From CAZJKE01 sp964546585 (GTDB lineage: Bacteria; Planctomycetota; Phycisphaerae; Phycisphaerales; SM1A02): a stretch of DNA of 59,762 bases. The position numbers were made by a program, and so were the translations under genes. Positions 1 to 8,462 of this stretch are shown here, piece after piece; within the stretch, counting starts at the first letter, position 1, and every line of letters starts with the position of its first letter. The notes below the pieces were generated by a model. That model saw only the letters and a program-made list of their open reading frames with translations, ran no database searches and was not told the DNA's origin. Where the stretch lies: NCBI GenBank assembly GCA_964546585.1, contig CAZJKE010000010.1, forward strand, positions 1 through 59,762, in the 5' to 3' direction.

Positions 1-52
1 GTCTTTTCTCCACGGGCACACTGCCTGCCTGACACTGTTTCGATAGACCGGG

Positions 53-108
53 GGGATTACAGGGATTACAGGGGGTCTGACCCCGGGTGTGACCCGGGGT
101 GTGACCCC
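53..108. repeat. Tandem short repeats and quasi-palindromes at contig edge
   Basis: Two exact head-to-tail copies of GGGATTACA lie at 53-61 and 62-70. Three quasi-palindromic units follow end to end: GGGGTCTGACCCC (72-84), GGGTGTGACCC (85-95) and GGGGTGTGACCCC (96-108). Each unit can fold as a tiny hairpin, and the core matches the GGTGTC/GACACC palindromes found at gene ends elsewhere in this window. Nothing in 1-164 looks coding. The next gene ends at 165, so the array lies just downstream of a minus-strand operon and could help end its transcript. I read it as a REP-like intergenic repeat. Confidence 0.7.
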
Positions 109-164
109 TAGGGCTTCGGGGCATCGATATTGTGGCGGTGGTCGTGTATTTGTCTGGCGGCCTG

Positions 165-761
165 CTAGCGAATGATCCGGAGCCGGAGAAACTCACCGTC
201 GCGAACAAGTTCGATGACGCGGTAGCGGTATGAACCGCGAATGGACGGCGCAAATGTCATGGTGATCAGACGGCCTTCATCCTGCATCAGGACATCACCG
301 AAGGCCTTGCCCTTCAGCATCCTCTGGACCGTTCTCGCAAGCTCACGGCGATTGGTTTCGAAGAACAGATCGAATTTCGCGCGGCCTTGTTCTTGAACGG
401 CATAGGCGTCATGCGTCTCAGCAGACAGAACCTGTTCGAAGAGTAACTCCCAATCCCGCTCTCGCAAGCAGATCAGAAGGTGTTGCAGCAGGTGCTCCGG
501 GAGAATTGCACGCAGTGTGACCTCGCCAGTTTCCTCATCCTCAGTCCGTAGCTCGATACCGGCCATGTATTCCTGCAGCATTGGGCTCGCGTCACCAGTG
601 ATCGTTGAATACTCCACGATCGTTCCGTCTTCCCGGATCTCCTCCTGCGGCAAGTTCTTCTGCGTTGCATACAAGTAGGCCGGCCGCTTCCGGTGCTCGA
701 TGGTGTATGTGCTACAGCCACCAACTGCCGCGGTCACCAGAATGATGGACCATAACTTCAC
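165..761 (-). CDS. Predicted lipoprotein of unknown function
   Basis: I do not recognise a family in this 198-residue protein. The start chosen is a GTG at 761 that overlaps the stop of the preceding gene in a GTGA. This puts a clean lipoprotein signal at the N-terminus: a short hydrophobic stretch ending in VGGC, with the lipid-accepting Cys at about residue 16. An ATG at 848 would add 29 polar residues and bury the signal, so it is less likely. The mature part is charged and mixed alpha/beta, with alternating Glu/Arg segments and no cysteines suggesting metal binding. The overlap with the TolB-like gene suggests co-translation and a shared envelope location. Confidence 0.75.
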   Translation of the reverse strand: MKLWSIILVTAAVGGCSTYTIEHRKRPAYLYATQKNLPQEEIREDGTIVEYSTITGDASPMLQEYMAGIELRTEDEETGEVTLRAILPEHLLQHLLICLRERDWELLFEQVLSAETHDAYAVQEQGRAKFDLFFETNRRELARTVQRMLKGKAFGDVLMQDEGRLITMTFAPSIRGSYRYRVIELVRDGEFLRLRIIR

Positions 762-1849
762 TTCCCCGTGGCCGCGGGCGCGTCCACATCCATCAGGAAC
801 CGGGTGATCCACAGTTGACTGGTTCCAGTCTCCCGCTTTGATGTCCAAATCAGCCAGGTGCCATCGGCATTGAACGCCGGGAGCCCATCGAATCCGGCCG
901 CATGTGTGACGCGCTGCGGTGCGTTCTCCCCGCGATTCTCAATGTCCATCATGAAGAGCTCGTAGTTGTGGTGACCGACTTGACTGGTGGCATAGATCAA
1001 ATGTCGTCCGTCGGGATGCCAGAAAGGACACCAGTTCACATGTTCGTTGTCGGTCAATTGATATTCTTGTCTCAGGCCCGTGATTGCGCCGTCTTCGCCG
1101 AACGCAAGATCAGCGACAAAGATCTGCAGCAGATCATTTTTGTCCCTGTCGGATCGGTAGGTAATGCGTTTGCCGTCGGGCGAAAAGAATGGTCCGCCGT
1201 CATACCCCGGTTCGCCGACCAAGAGCACGCTCTTTCCAGTTGCAGTGTCCTTGACATAGATGTCGCCATCACCTGACTCAAGCGAGCAATACAGGATGAA
1301 GCGACCGTCTGGACTCCATGAACCCTCGGCGAGATATGCCTCGTTATTTGCAACAAGCGGTGTGCACTCACCATCGTCGAGCGAGCATTCAACGATGTCC
1401 ATCATGCGGGGGAATGCCCAGCGATAGCGGCCCGATCCTCGCTGATATCCCGGAGTCTCCTCCGCGACAGGTGGCCCCGTTGTGGTTGCGAAGAGCACGC
1501 GATCATCGTCCTTGGGATGAAACCAGCCGCATGTATTGGCCGCCCCATCCGCACTCAACCGGCGGATGTTCGTCATCCCTGTGACTGTTCCCGCCTCGTC
1601 AAACGCGAGATCTCCGAGATACATCGCAAAGTGTTCGCCCGGCTCCTCTCCCTCAGCAGGAGGTTCAATGGCCTGAAAGATGACTCGACGCCCGGATGGG
1701 TCAATATACGACTCTCCCGCCTTGAGGAATTGCGATGGATCGGTCAGCCGGACAGGCTCACCGATGAACTCCGCTTCATCGGGATGCAAAGGACCCGCTG
1801 CGGCACATGCAGCAATCAGAAGCACAGGAATCGTAGAATGTCGCATCAT
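758..1849 (-). CDS. TolB-like beta-propeller (PD40) lipoprotein
   Basis: This is a 363-residue secreted protein. The N-terminus is hydrophobic with a lipobox-like LIAAC at about residue 15, so it is probably a lipoprotein. The body holds several PD40/TolB-type blades, seen as repeated WSPDGRFILY, FSPDGKRITY and WHPDGRHLIY segments, each followed by a strand and an Asp-rich turn. Such propellers usually bind peptides or other proteins in the periplasm. TolB of the Tol-Pal system is the best-known example, but this protein lacks the N-terminal TolB domain and tolA/pal are not adjacent. It should therefore not be called TolB. It is translationally coupled to the lipoprotein gene that follows. 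Confidence 0.85.
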   Translation of the reverse strand: MMRHSTIPVLLIAACAAAGPLHPDEAEFIGEPVRLTDPSQFLKAGESYIDPSGRRVIFQAIEPPAEGEEPGEHFAMYLGDLAFDEAGTVTGMTNIRRLSADGAANTCGWFHPKDDDRVLFATTTGPPVAEETPGYQRGSGRYRWAFPRMMDIVECSLDDGECTPLVANNEAYLAEGSWSPDGRFILYCSLESGDGDIYVKDTATGKSVLLVGEPGYDGGPFFSPDGKRITYRSDRDKNDLLQIFVADLAFGEDGAITGLRQEYQLTDNEHVNWCPFWHPDGRHLIYATSQVGHHNYELFMMDIENRGENAPQRVTHAAGFDGLPAFNADGTWLIWTSKRETGTSQLWITRFLMDVDAPAATGK

Positions 1850-1863
1850 GGAACCTCTTTCAG

Positions 1864-2535
1864 GTGAGTGATCGGACAGAGCATGATATCGCCGCCGCGG
1901 TCCCCGGCGTGCCGATCGTTCACATGGATGAACGCATTGTCGTAGTGGACAAACCCACAGGACTGCTCTCCGTACCTGGAATTGGGCCGGACAAGGCAGA
2001 CTGCCTGGCCGCTCGCGTTGCGGCGTCCATTGCGGGGGCGAGGATTGTGCACCGGCTTGATCGTGACACTTCGGGCATCATGGTGATGGCCCGCGACGCC
2101 GAAGCACACCGCGAACTGAGCCGACAGTTTCACGATCGCGAGGTTGAGAAGATCTATGTCGCTACCGTCGCCGGCAATGTGGCCAACGATGAAGGCGTCA
2201 TCGATCTGGCCATTCGAAAGGACCTCGACGATCCGCCAAGGCAAATCGTGGACCTCGAACGCGGTAAACCATCCCTTACGAAGTGGCGGGTTCTTCGGCG
2301 GGAAGGGGACCGAACAATGCTCGAACTTCGACCAAGAACCGGTCGCTCACACCAACTCCGGTTGCACTTGCAGGCAGTGGGGCATCCAATCCTGGGAGAT
2401 GATCTCTACGCCAGCAGGGTTGAACTGGCCATGGCGGATCGACTGATGCTGCATGCGGAATCCTTGTCGATCATCCATCCTTCGGACGCATCACCGCAGA
2501 CATTCGTTTCTCCCTGCCCGTGGCAGCAGGCGTGA
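1864..2535 (+). CDS. RluA-family pseudouridine synthase
   Basis: This 223-residue enzyme isomerises specific uridines in rRNA or tRNA to pseudouridine. The signature HRLDRDTSG at about residues 62-70 contains the catalytic Asp. It is preceded by the VVVDKPTGLLSVPG motif and followed by LRPRTGRSHQLRLHL and GHPILGDDLY, all typical of the RluA catalytic domain. No S4 domain is present, as in RluA itself. The GTG start at 1864 is only 14 bases from the divergent TolB-like gene. An ATG at 1924 is an alternative that keeps the whole catalytic core. The target nucleotide cannot be told from sequence. The gene converges on clpC, and the two stop codons are directly adjacent. Confidence 0.9.
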   Translation: MSDRTEHDIAAAVPGVPIVHMDERIVVVDKPTGLLSVPGIGPDKADCLAARVAASIAGARIVHRLDRDTSGIMVMARDAEAHRELSRQFHDREVEKIYVATVAGNVANDEGVIDLAIRKDLDDPPRQIVDLERGKPSLTKWRVLRREGDRTMLELRPRTGRSHQLRLHLQAVGHPILGDDLYASRVELAMADRLMLHAESLSIIHPSDASPQTFVSPCPWQQA

Positions 2536-5055
2536 TCAGCCCTCTGCGCCGCTTGTTTCCGGTTCCGCCGCCGGGGGTTCGGCGTGCGTCGGCGTGAAGA
2601 ACAGGTGATCGTCACCCTCCTTGTGAGTGACATCGATCCGATCGCCTTCCTTGTACTCGCCGCCAAGCAGCGACTCCGCAAGTGAGTCCTCAATGTAGGA
2701 ACTCAACGCCCGCCGCAGTGGCCGCGCGCCGAAGTCCGGGTTGTACCCCTTTTCAATGAGGAAGTCCTTGGCTTCTTGATCGAGGAACATCTCAAGACCT
2801 CGTGACTGGAGGCGTTCGCAGATCTTTTTCAGCTCGATGTCGATGATCACGTAGAGATCGTCCTTGGTGAGCGGATGGAACACAATGACATCGTCGAGGC
2901 GGTTGATGAACTCGGGGCGGAAGTGCTTTTCCGTCTCGCTGGTCAATTGAGTCTTGAGTACCTCATACTCCACGACTTCTTCTCGCTTGCCGAACCCGAA
3001 GGCCTGGCCGCCCTTGATGAGATCGGCACCGATGTTCGAGGTGAGAATCAGGATCGTGTTTCGGAAGTCGACATGTCGACCGAACGAATCGGTGAGTCGA
3101 CCTTCCTCCATGATCTGGAGCAACATGTTGAAGACATCCGGATGCGCCTTCTCCACCTCATCGAAGAGTACGACGGCATACGGCTTGCGTCGGATCTTCT
3201 CGGTGATCTGGCCGCCTTCCTCGAATCCAACATATCCGGGAGGGGCGCCAACCAATCGTGAAACCGTATGCTTTTCCATGTACTCGGACATGTCGAGGTA
3301 CACGAGCGAATCCTGATCGCCGAACATGAATTCCGCCAGCGCCTTGGCCAGCAGAGTCTTGCCAACGCCAGTCGGACCGAGGAAGAGGAATGAACCCATC
3401 GGACGATTCGGATCCTTCAAGCCGCTTCGCGCCTTGCGAATCGCCCGCGCGACCTGTTGAATCGCCTCGTTCTGACTGATGACCGTGAGGTGCAGTTCTT
3501 CCTCGAGTTGCAGCAGTCGCTCGGACTCCGCTTCTTCGAGTCGAGTCAGAGGCACGCCGGTCATTTTCGACACGACTTCCGCGATGACTTCCTCATCAAC
3601 GGTGCCCGTGACCTCGTTCATCTGTTCTCGCCACTGCTTCTGGATGTCGTCCTTCTCCTTGCGGAGTTGCTCGGATTCATCGCGAAGCGAAGCGGCAGTT
3701 TCGTAGTCGGCGTTCTTGACTGCCTCATCCTTCTTGACCTTCAACACCTCAAGGCGTTCCTCGAGGTCGGCCAGTGATGGTGGCTTGGTCATCGACTGGA
3801 GGCGGATGCGGGCACCGGCCTCATCGATGACATCGAGCGCCTTGTCGGGCTGCACGCGGCCGGAGATGTAACGATTCGAAAGTTCAACCGCAGCGCGGAT
3901 GGCCCCATCCGTGATCGTGACCCGGTGGTGATCCTGATACCGCTCGCGGAGTCCCTTGAGGATTGCGATGGTGTCTTCGTCATTGGGTGGATCCACGGTG
4001 ATTGACTGGAAGCGTCGCTCCAGCGCCGTGTCCTTCTCGATGTACTTGCGATACTCGTCGAAAGTAGTTGCACCGATGCACTGAATCTCGCCGCGGGAAA
4101 GGGCCGGTTTCAACACATTCGACGCATCGATGGCACCTTCCGCACCGCCAGCGCCGACGAGCGTGTGCAGCTCGTCAATGAACAGCAGAATGTTCTTTGC
4201 CCGCCGCACCTCATTCATGACGGCCTTGATGCGTTCCTCAAATTGGCCGCGGTACTTGGTGCCTGCCACCATCATGGCGAGATCAAGTACGACAACTCGG
4301 CGGTCGTGCAAGAGATCGGGAACTTCGCAGTCGACGATGCGCTGAGAAAGACCTTCGATGATCGCAGTCTTGCCGACACCGGCTTCGCCGAGAAGCACGG
4401 GGTTGTTCTTTGTGCGGCGGCAGAGCACCTGCACGAGCCGTTCGATTTCGTTGTGCCGGCCGATGACCGGATCCAGTTCCCCACTGCGGGCAAGTTCGGT
4501 CAGGTCGCGGCCGAAACTGTCGAGCGCCGGTGTCTTGCTCTTACCCCGGCGGGGGGAGGGAGAGGATTCACCGCCGGCGGGTTCCATTCCCTCCGGGGCT
4601 TCTTCTTCGAGTTCAACGCCAGCGCCGAGCAGGTTGAGCACTTCTTCCCGCACCTCTTCAAGTTTGAGGCCGAGATTCAGGAGCACTTGCGCTGCAACGC
4701 CTTCCTGTTCGCGAAGCAGGCCGAGCAGGAGATGTTCGGTTCCCACATAGTTGTGGTTGAGGCTGCGGGCTTCTTCGATCGAGTACTCGATGACCTTCTT
4801 TGCACGGGGAGTTTGTGGCAACTTGCCCATGGTCACCATGTCCGGGCCACTCTTGACCAGTTTCTCGACCTCCAGGCGGACTTTGCGAAGATCGATGCTG
4901 AGGTGCTTGAGAACATTGGCGCCTACGCCGGACCCTTCCTTCACCAGGCCAAGAAGGATGTGCTCGGTGCCAATGTACTCGTGGTTGAACCGCTGGGCCT
5001 CCTGGTTCGCCAGGGCCATGACCTTGCGGGCGCGATCTGTCAGGCGTTCAAACAT
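2536..5055 (-). CDS. clpC: ClpC-type AAA+ unfoldase
   Basis: This 839-residue Clp/Hsp100 ATPase unfolds proteins and feeds them to the ClpP protease in the cytoplasm. It has two Clp_N repeats (residues 1-145, with GTEHILLGL and GTEHLLLGL), a Pro/Ser/acidic linker (about 146-176), AAA1 with Walker A GEAGVGKT at 223-230 and the Walker B segment LLFIDELHTL. A UVR-type coiled coil (about 430-470) follows, then AAA2 with GPTGVGKT and a C-terminal D2-small domain. The single UVR motif and short middle domain indicate ClpC rather than ClpB. No ctsR, mcsA or mcsB is adjacent. A perfect palindrome overlaps the promoter region upstream. The acidic, Ala-rich C-terminal tail after FTPTHAEP is lineage-specific. 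Confidence 0.97.
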   Translation of the reverse strand: MFERLTDRARKVMALANQEAQRFNHEYIGTEHILLGLVKEGSGVGANVLKHLSIDLRKVRLEVEKLVKSGPDMVTMGKLPQTPRAKKVIEYSIEEARSLNHNYVGTEHLLLGLLREQEGVAAQVLLNLGLKLEEVREEVLNLLGAGVELEEEAPEGMEPAGGESSPSPRRGKSKTPALDSFGRDLTELARSGELDPVIGRHNEIERLVQVLCRRTKNNPVLLGEAGVGKTAIIEGLSQRIVDCEVPDLLHDRRVVVLDLAMMVAGTKYRGQFEERIKAVMNEVRRAKNILLFIDELHTLVGAGGAEGAIDASNVLKPALSRGEIQCIGATTFDEYRKYIEKDTALERRFQSITVDPPNDEDTIAILKGLRERYQDHHRVTITDGAIRAAVELSNRYISGRVQPDKALDVIDEAGARIRLQSMTKPPSLADLEERLEVLKVKKDEAVKNADYETAASLRDESEQLRKEKDDIQKQWREQMNEVTGTVDEEVIAEVVSKMTGVPLTRLEEAESERLLQLEEELHLTVISQNEAIQQVARAIRKARSGLKDPNRPMGSFLFLGPTGVGKTLLAKALAEFMFGDQDSLVYLDMSEYMEKHTVSRLVGAPPGYVGFEEGGQITEKIRRKPYAVVLFDEVEKAHPDVFNMLLQIMEEGRLTDSFGRHVDFRNTILILTSNIGADLIKGGQAFGFGKREEVVEYEVLKTQLTSETEKHFRPEFINRLDDVIVFHPLTKDDLYVIIDIELKKICERLQSRGLEMFLDQEAKDFLIEKGYNPDFGARPLRRALSSYIEDSLAESLLGGEYKEGDRIDVTHKEGDDHLFFTPTHAEPPAAEPETSGAEG

Positions 5056-5108
5056 AGGTCTCTTTCGTCTCTGAGGGCTGATTCAGGAGCAACACGCTCC
5101 CATTGGTC

Positions 5109-5139
5109 ATAGTACGAAGTCCGGGCGGTCTGCGACCGC
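5109..5139 (-). promoter_or_regulatory. Putative clpC promoter with operator-like palindrome
   Basis: On the minus strand a -10-like TACTAT occupies 5114-5109, giving a leader of roughly 47 bases before the clpC ATG. A perfect inverted repeat, GCGGTC-tgc-GACCGC (5125-5139), lies where the -35 box would be. No CIRCE (TTAGCACTC) or obvious CtsR direct repeat is seen. The palindrome is a candidate binding site for an unidentified repressor or stress regulator. The rest of the 208-base gap (5056-5263) holds a T7 run on the minus strand behind weak stems, possibly the lolD terminator. Confidence 0.45.
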
Positions 5140-5263
5140 AGAACAACGGTCCATTCACACAATCGGTGCAACGAGCGTTCCGTTTGAGAAGAGAGCGACA
5201 TTCCGCAAAAAAAGGTCCTGTAACCGGTCTCAAGGGAGGTCCCGGATGCCAATTTGGCTGGTT

Positions 5264-5944
5264 TCAGACGACTTGGCCGCCGCGCAGGTGGACGGTCTGG
5301 TCTGCTCGTTCCGCCACGGCCTCGTCGTGCGTCACCATGACGATGGCCAACCCATTGGTGTGAAGTTGGGCAAGCACATCGAGAATCTCGCCACCTGTCT
5401 CCTCGTCGAGGTTGCCGGTTGGCTCGTCAGCGAGAAGGACGCCTGGACTGTTGATCAGTGCTCGGGCGACAGCAACCCGCTGTCGCTCCCCACCAGACAG
5501 TTCCCGAGGGCGATGTTGCCGTCGATCTTCGAGGCCGAACTGGCGTAACAGTTCCTCCGCCCGATCTTCCGCATCACTGCCGTTGTTCTTGCCGCCGATC
5601 ATCGCTGGCAGCAAAGTGTTTTCGTACACCGTCAGTTCGGGGAGCAAGTGGTAAAACTGGAAGACGAATCCGACCGCAGTGTTTCGGTACCGGTTCAGGC
5701 TACCGCCGCTGCGGGACCAGACGGCCTCTCCGCGGTAGAAGACATCGCCGCTTTCTGGATCAGGTCGATCGAGTCCGCCGAGCAAATGCAGCAGCGTTGA
5801 CTTTCCCGATCCGCTTGAACCATGCACGGCGATCCATTGTCCCTCCGAGAGGCTGATCGATGCGCCCTTCAGTACCGGGACATCTACCCGGCCGAGCCGG
5901 TATGTCTTGCGGAGATCCTGTCCTACAAGAAGGAAATCACTCAT
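5264..5944 (-). CDS. lolD: ABC transporter ATP-binding protein, LolD type
   Basis: This 226-residue ATPase of the MacB/LolD family would power release of lipoproteins or other substrates from the inner membrane. It has Walker A GSSGSGKST (about residues 42-50), a Q-loop in FQFYHLLPELT, the ABC signature LSGGERQRVAVARAL, and Walker B LLADEPTGNLD. The LLPELTVYEN motif is characteristic of LolD-like proteins. The start is the ATG at 5944, which overlaps the end of the permease gene by 8 bases (ATGAGTGA), so the two are translationally coupled. Upstream in-frame codons to 6028 lie inside the permease gene and were rejected. Confidence 0.92.
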   Translation of the reverse strand: MSDFLLVGQDLRKTYRLGRVDVPVLKGASISLSEGQWIAVHGSSGSGKSTLLHLLGGLDRPDPESGDVFYRGEAVWSRSGGSLNRYRNTAVGFVFQFYHLLPELTVYENTLLPAMIGGKNNGSDAEDRAEELLRQFGLEDRRQHRPRELSGGERQRVAVARALINSPGVLLADEPTGNLDEETGGEILDVLAQLHTNGLAIVMVTHDEAVAERADQTVHLRGGQVV

Positions 5945-7742
5945 GGCGAAGCGCCTCCACCGGATCGGTGTCCGCAGCCTTTGCCGCCGGGATAACGGCG
6001 CCGAGGAGGCAGAAGATGACTGCTCCAATGAGCGTGACGGTTGCCGAGGGCCAGTCCACGGCGTTCGGAATGGTGGAAAAATAATAGACGGCAGGGTCCC
6101 ACACCACGACGCCGCCGATGTGGCGAATCCATAGCACGCTGCCGCCGAGAAGACCGAAGGTCACGACCCCGATCAGCCCCAGCACGATGGGAAGGAGGTG
6201 TCCTTTGCGTCCGCGGGCGATCGTGATTGCGGCGGCGGTGGCGGCCAGCACGAAGGCAATCACGGTGATCCAGATGGGTGGCTCGCTCATGGCGTTGTGG
6301 ATGGTGTTGATGTTGTGTGTGATGGCCCAGCCAAGTACGAGGCCAAGCAATGCCCCGATGATGCCGATGACGCCGCCGTATTGGAGAAATATCCAGACAA
6401 TGCCAGGGCGTGATGCGCCAAGACTTCGAAGGATGCCGATGTCGCGGGTTTTCTCGAATACGATCGCCCAGAAGATCGAAAGAATCAGCGCTGCGCACAC
6501 CAGGTAGACGATTGAGAAGAGCGTCCGCATGAGTTCGCGCTCTTTCTCGATGGGATCAGTGAACTTCCGCTGTTGTTCCCGCCATGTGTGGATTGACAAA
6601 CCCGGGGCCGAGAGTGATGGCGGCGAGATCAGGTCACCAGCATGCGCCTCTTCGAACTCCCTGTAGATGGGCATCACCGTGTCCCGCAGTTCCTCCGGCG
6701 TGATGCCGTCCTTTCCCCGGACGAGAACAATCGTGGCCCGCGCCGGATCCTTTCCGATCACAACGGTCGGATCATCCGCGTCAACCAGTTCAGCCGCATC
6801 CAGATGCAGGAGCCGCTGCGCGACTTCGATTGGCACATATATCCGCGACTCATCGATGAGGAAGACGCCGGATTGGAACTCGTTGAGAAACGGCATGATG
6901 ACGCTCTCTGGCTCGATCACACCACCCTCGGCGTCGATGGGGAGCATCGTCAGCGTGCCTTCGAAGCGGGGCAGCCACCAGTAATCGTTACGCGTAACGC
7001 GATAGGAGCCGTCATGCTGCCTCTGGTTTCCATCCGACACATGAAGGCCCGTGACGATGCCGCCGTGGCCGCGGTCAGACTGGAAGGTGAGGCCTTGCCG
7101 GTGGATCGTTGAGGAGTCGGCAAGTCGTTCATCGAGCGCCACAATGGCCTGCCACTGGGTGTCGTCCACTACTTCGCGGATGGAGCCTTGAAGGCCCACT
7201 TCGCGGTAGTTCAATTGAATGGCTGCATCATTGACGGTGTCAAGGAAGGGCTGCTTCTGATCCTGCTTCAGCAGTGGAAGGATCGTCTCGATGTTCTCGG
7301 CAACAGCGTCCAGCAGCAACCAATCCTGTTGATTGGCAGAGGTGGTTTCCCAAACAAGCGAATTGGCGAACTCAGTGACGCGGCCGATGGACGCTGGGTC
7401 GATGCCCCAGACCTGTACCGTTTCGCTCTGCTTGGCCTTTCGGTCGGGATACGGCATCCGCAGTAATCCCCAACCATCGACGATCGGTGTTGCTGCCTCA
7501 ATGTCCCCGTCGGCGTCCAAACGATCGATGAGATCCTCGTACTCGGGGATTCCAGAGACGCTGTAACTGATGATGACATCGCCCATGAGCGTTCGTCCGG
7601 CGGACTGCAGCATGTCCAGAAAGCCGGTCATGACGGAGACAACGACAATCACCAGCGCCACGCACAAGGCGACCGCGGCGATGGCGATCAGCGGAATGAC
7701 GCGGCTCGTCAGGTATCGACTGGTCAGGAGCGTCTGGTACAC
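5937..7742 (-). CDS. LolC/LolE-type ABC permease with enlarged membrane domain
   Basis: This is the membrane partner of the preceding ATPase: about 601 residues, against roughly 400 for E. coli LolC/E. It starts with a GTG at 7742 giving MYQTLLTSRYLTSRVIPLIA, the expected Lol/FtsX N-terminus. One helix is followed by a large periplasmic domain (about residues 50-390), then the FtsX core with the ILRSLGAS coupling motif. Between the third FtsX helix and the usual WDPAVYYF motif there is an insertion of about 60 residues containing two more hydrophobic segments. The protein ends DPVEALRHE, a typical FtsX-family tail. A lipoprotein-export role is inferred from the pairing. Codons upstream to 7943 were rejected because they lie in nnrE. 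Confidence 0.88.
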   Translation of the reverse strand: MYQTLLTSRYLTSRVIPLIAIAAVALCVALVIVVVSVMTGFLDMLQSAGRTLMGDVIISYSVSGIPEYEDLIDRLDADGDIEAATPIVDGWGLLRMPYPDRKAKQSETVQVWGIDPASIGRVTEFANSLVWETTSANQQDWLLLDAVAENIETILPLLKQDQKQPFLDTVNDAAIQLNYREVGLQGSIREVVDDTQWQAIVALDERLADSSTIHRQGLTFQSDRGHGGIVTGLHVSDGNQRQHDGSYRVTRNDYWWLPRFEGTLTMLPIDAEGGVIEPESVIMPFLNEFQSGVFLIDESRIYVPIEVAQRLLHLDAAELVDADDPTVVIGKDPARATIVLVRGKDGITPEELRDTVMPIYREFEEAHAGDLISPPSLSAPGLSIHTWREQQRKFTDPIEKERELMRTLFSIVYLVCAALILSIFWAIVFEKTRDIGILRSLGASRPGIVWIFLQYGGVIGIIGALLGLVLGWAITHNINTIHNAMSEPPIWITVIAFVLAATAAAITIARGRKGHLLPIVLGLIGVVTFGLLGGSVLWIRHIGGVVVWDPAVYYFSTIPNAVDWPSATVTLIGAVIFCLLGAVIPAAKAADTDPVEALRHE

Positions 7743-7768
7743 GGGCAGTGGATGATAAGGGCAGGATA

Positions 7769-7794
7769 GGTGTCCGGTACCGGTCCCGGACACC
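7769..7794. terminator. Palindrome between nnrE and lolC
   Basis: Arms GGTGTCCGG (7769-7777) and CCGGACACC (7786-7794) are perfect complements around an 8-base loop. The palindrome begins two bases after the nnrE stop and lies 26 bases before the permease GTG. There is no T-run, so it may be a weak terminator, an RNA-stability element or a mobile palindromic repeat. It shares its sequence with the palindrome at 33614-33658. Confidence 0.6.
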
Positions 7795-7795
7795 T

Positions 7796-8431
7796 CTAAT
7801 TTGCCGGACAGCCGATGTCGACAACGACGACTTCGCCAAGACATGGCCGCGCCTCCTCCGCGGCGAATCCCCTCTTCCAGCCGACGAAGGTCACCGTGAG
7901 CGACGCACGCAGGGCAATGCCGAGGATCGCGCCGTCGTCGCAATCGAGGCCGGAGGGAATATCCACCGCAACCCGAGGCACCGTTGCCGCATTCATCTCC
8001 TGCACAATTCCCCGTACAGGCTCTTCTATGTTCCGATCGAGCCCCGTGCCGAAGATCGCATCAATGAGCATGTCTGCATCATGGCAGTACTCCGCGGACC
8101 AGGGTTCGATCGGAATGCCCATCTTGCGGGCGATGTTCGCGTTGGTCGCGGCGTCACTTCCAACCCCTGGATCACCGAGAGCGGCAATCCGCACCGCGGC
8201 ACCGCGAATCCACAGATGCCGTGCGAGTGCATACCCGTCGCCACCATTGTTTCCCGTGCCACACACGATGATCACATTGGCACCGCCGATGTCGAATCGC
8301 TGTTCGATAGCGTCGGCCGCTCCCCTTGCGGCGTTTTCCATCAGAACGATTCCGGGAATACCAAGTCTGGCAATGGCGTCACGATCCACTGCGCGAGCAT
8401 CGGCTCGGCTCAACAATCGATTCTCATTCAT
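7796..8431 (-). CDS. nnrE: NAD(P)H-hydrate epimerase (YjeF N-terminal domain)
   Basis: This 211-residue Rossmann-like enzyme interconverts the R and S forms of hydrated NAD(P)H so that a dehydratase can repair them. Visible family marks are SRADARAVDRDAI, GIVLMENA, VCGTGNNGGDGYALARHL (the phosphate/potassium-binding loop), DAIFGTGL and VAVDIPSGLDCD. Only the epimerase half is present. The ADP-dependent dehydratase half (NnrD), often fused to it, is absent. The start is the ATG at 8431. Upstream in-frame starts overlap the divergent glycosyltransferase and are unlikely. Confidence 0.9.
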   Translation of the reverse strand: MNENRLLSRADARAVDRDAIARLGIPGIVLMENAARGAADAIEQRFDIGGANVIIVCGTGNNGGDGYALARHLWIRGAAVRIAALGDPGVGSDAATNANIARKMGIPIEPWSAEYCHDADMLIDAIFGTGLDRNIEEPVRGIVQEMNAATVPRVAVDIPSGLDCDDGAILGIALRASLTVTFVGWKRGFAAEEARPCLGEVVVVDIGCPAN

Positions 8432-8447
8432 CGGGAGAGCGATGATA

Positions 8448-8453
8448 TAGACT
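8448..8453 (+). promoter_or_regulatory. -10-like box close to the GT2 start codon
   Basis: TAGACT ends 9 bases before the ATG at 8463, so transcription would begin about at the start codon. No -35 hexamer resembling TTGACA is visible. It is one of several such boxes in this window (see findings). Confidence 0.4.
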
Positions 8454-8462
8454 GCCCCGCTC

